Shown here one piece after another: positions 63,447-64,000 of a stretch of DNA of 64,000 bases; position 1 is the stretch's first letter; every line of letters begins with the position of its first letter. The translations under genes were made by a program, and so were the position numbers. Below the pieces are notes generated by a model. The model ran no database searches, was not told where the DNA came from, and saw only the letters and a program-made list of their open reading frames with translations. Where the stretch lies: positions 62,001 to 126,000 of the forward strand of contig NZ_NWUX01000009.1 of NCBI RefSeq assembly GCF_002374315.1, in the 5' to 3' direction. Source of the stretch: Vreelandella nigrificans (GTDB taxonomy: Bacteria; Pseudomonadota; Gammaproteobacteria; Pseudomonadales; Halomonadaceae).

Positions 63447-64000
63447 ATGAGTATATCTATCAAGAAAACAGTCGTCGTATTTACCGCCATTGCAGTCATT
63501 GCCGCTATCGGCTGGGTCGGCTGGGATTGGTTAAATCAACGTGGCGCCCCAGAGGGACTGCTGGTCAGCAATGGACGGATTGAAGCCACCGAAGTGGATG
63601 TGTCCGCCAAATTCGGTGGTCGTGTTGTACAGATTCTGGTCGATGAAGGTGATCAGGTCCAGGCTGGGCAGGTGCTGGCACATATGCAGGTCGACTCACT
63701 GCAGGCCCAACTACGTGAGGCACTAGCCCAGTTACAACAGGCAGAACATACCGTTCAAGCCTCTCAGGTGCAGGTGAGCATGCGACGTGGCGACCAACTG
63801 GCGGCCGAGGCCGTCGTAGTTCAACGCCAGACAGAGCTGGATGCCGCCCAACGGAGACTCGTTCGTACCGAGGCGCTGATCAATGACGGTGCGACGACGG
63901 GCCAGGAGCTGGATGATGACCGCGCCAGTGTGGCCAATGCTCGCGCTGCGCTAGATGCTGCGCGGGCCCAGGCTAGCGCAGCCGAGTCAGCTATTGAAGC
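63447..64000 (+). CDS. HlyD-family membrane fusion protein, 5' part
   Basis: Partial: 184 codons are in the window. An N-terminal membrane anchor (about 5-28), a biotinyl-lipoyl half (NGRIEATEVDVSAKFGGRVVQILVDEGDQVQAGQVLAHM) and a coiled-coil hairpin (about 75 to the edge). The opening and length suit the YbhG/YhiI class that serves ABC-2-type exporters, so ABC transporter genes are expected beyond the edge. It starts 7 bases after the efflux factor stop. Confidence 0.9.
   Translation, partial: MSISIKKTVVVFTAIAVIAAIGWVGWDWLNQRGAPEGLLVSNGRIEATEVDVSAKFGGRVVQILVDEGDQVQAGQVLAHMQVDSLQAQLREALAQLQQAEHTVQASQVQVSMRRGDQLAAEAVVVQRQTELDAAQRRLVRTEALINDGATTGQELDDDRASVANARAALDAARAQASAAESAIE

Overview
The window looks like a chromosomal segment of a halophilic gammaproteobacterium of the Halomonas group. 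The reasons are the mid-50s GC content, a full aerobic glycine-betaine-to-serine pathway with a BCCT uptake protein, and a Pseudomonas/Halomonas-type PQQ alcohol oxidation locus. No rRNA, tRNA, CRISPR array, prophage or intact insertion sequence was seen. This identification is inferred from gene content, not from a database search.

Region 1 (1-13.2 kb) is a periplasmic alcohol oxidation module. A PQQ alcohol dehydrogenase is divergent from a cytochrome c, a SoxYZ-like carrier, a metallo-beta-lactamase-fold relay protein, an S9 peptidase (PqqH-like), an iron-containing alcohol dehydrogenase (ErcA-like), a cytosolic hybrid histidine kinase (ErcS-like), an M16 peptidase (PqqF-like) and a convergent LuxR-type response regulator (ErbR/AgmR-like). 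A pentapeptide-repeat exported protein and the start of a CXXCW-type PQQ-associated protein lie downstream of the dehydrogenase. The core PQQ genes pqqA-E are not in the window. Region 2 (13.3-16.0 kb) is a small accessory patch: an AT-rich membrane protein, two exported proteins of unknown function, a possible sensor-kinase remnant and the tail of an IS200/IS605 OrfB transposase.

Region 3 (16.0-50.0 kb) is one-carbon and betaine catabolism. It holds metY and L-serine dehydratase, then glyA-soxBDAG-purU, divergent gbcB and gbcA, a two-gene NAD-type formate dehydrogenase, glutathione-independent formaldehyde dehydrogenase, a BCCT transporter, an SSS symporter, an EamA exporter, the dgcA-dgcB-etfA-etfB dimethylglycine demethylase operon with its DUF5943 and dipeptidase companions, and a GbdR-like AraC regulator. 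Together they take betaine to dimethylglycine, sarcosine, glycine, serine and pyruvate, and burn the released methyl groups through formaldehyde and formate to CO2.

Region 4 (50.4-57.2 kb) is mixed: an M48 lipoprotein peptidase, a tiny membrane protein, a hydrolase remnant, a PAS-GGDEF-EAL protein and a MarR-MATE efflux pair. Region 5 (56.0-64.0 kb) is the most interesting. A divergent alpha-oxoamine-synthase-like enzyme plus a GNAT/BioF2-like acyltransferase faces an OmpR-type two-component system. This is followed by a MipA/OmpV porin-like protein, a small membrane protein, a NodT-type outer membrane efflux factor and an HlyD-type adaptor that runs off the window. Three 11-bp-phased direct-repeat arrays with a CTTSAT-type half-site lie at the divergent promoter, before mipA and before the efflux factor. 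They suggest one regulon that links synthesis of a small acylated product with envelope change and export.

Short in-line tandem duplications of 12-16 bp recur across the window, several of them in translated signal peptides or linkers.
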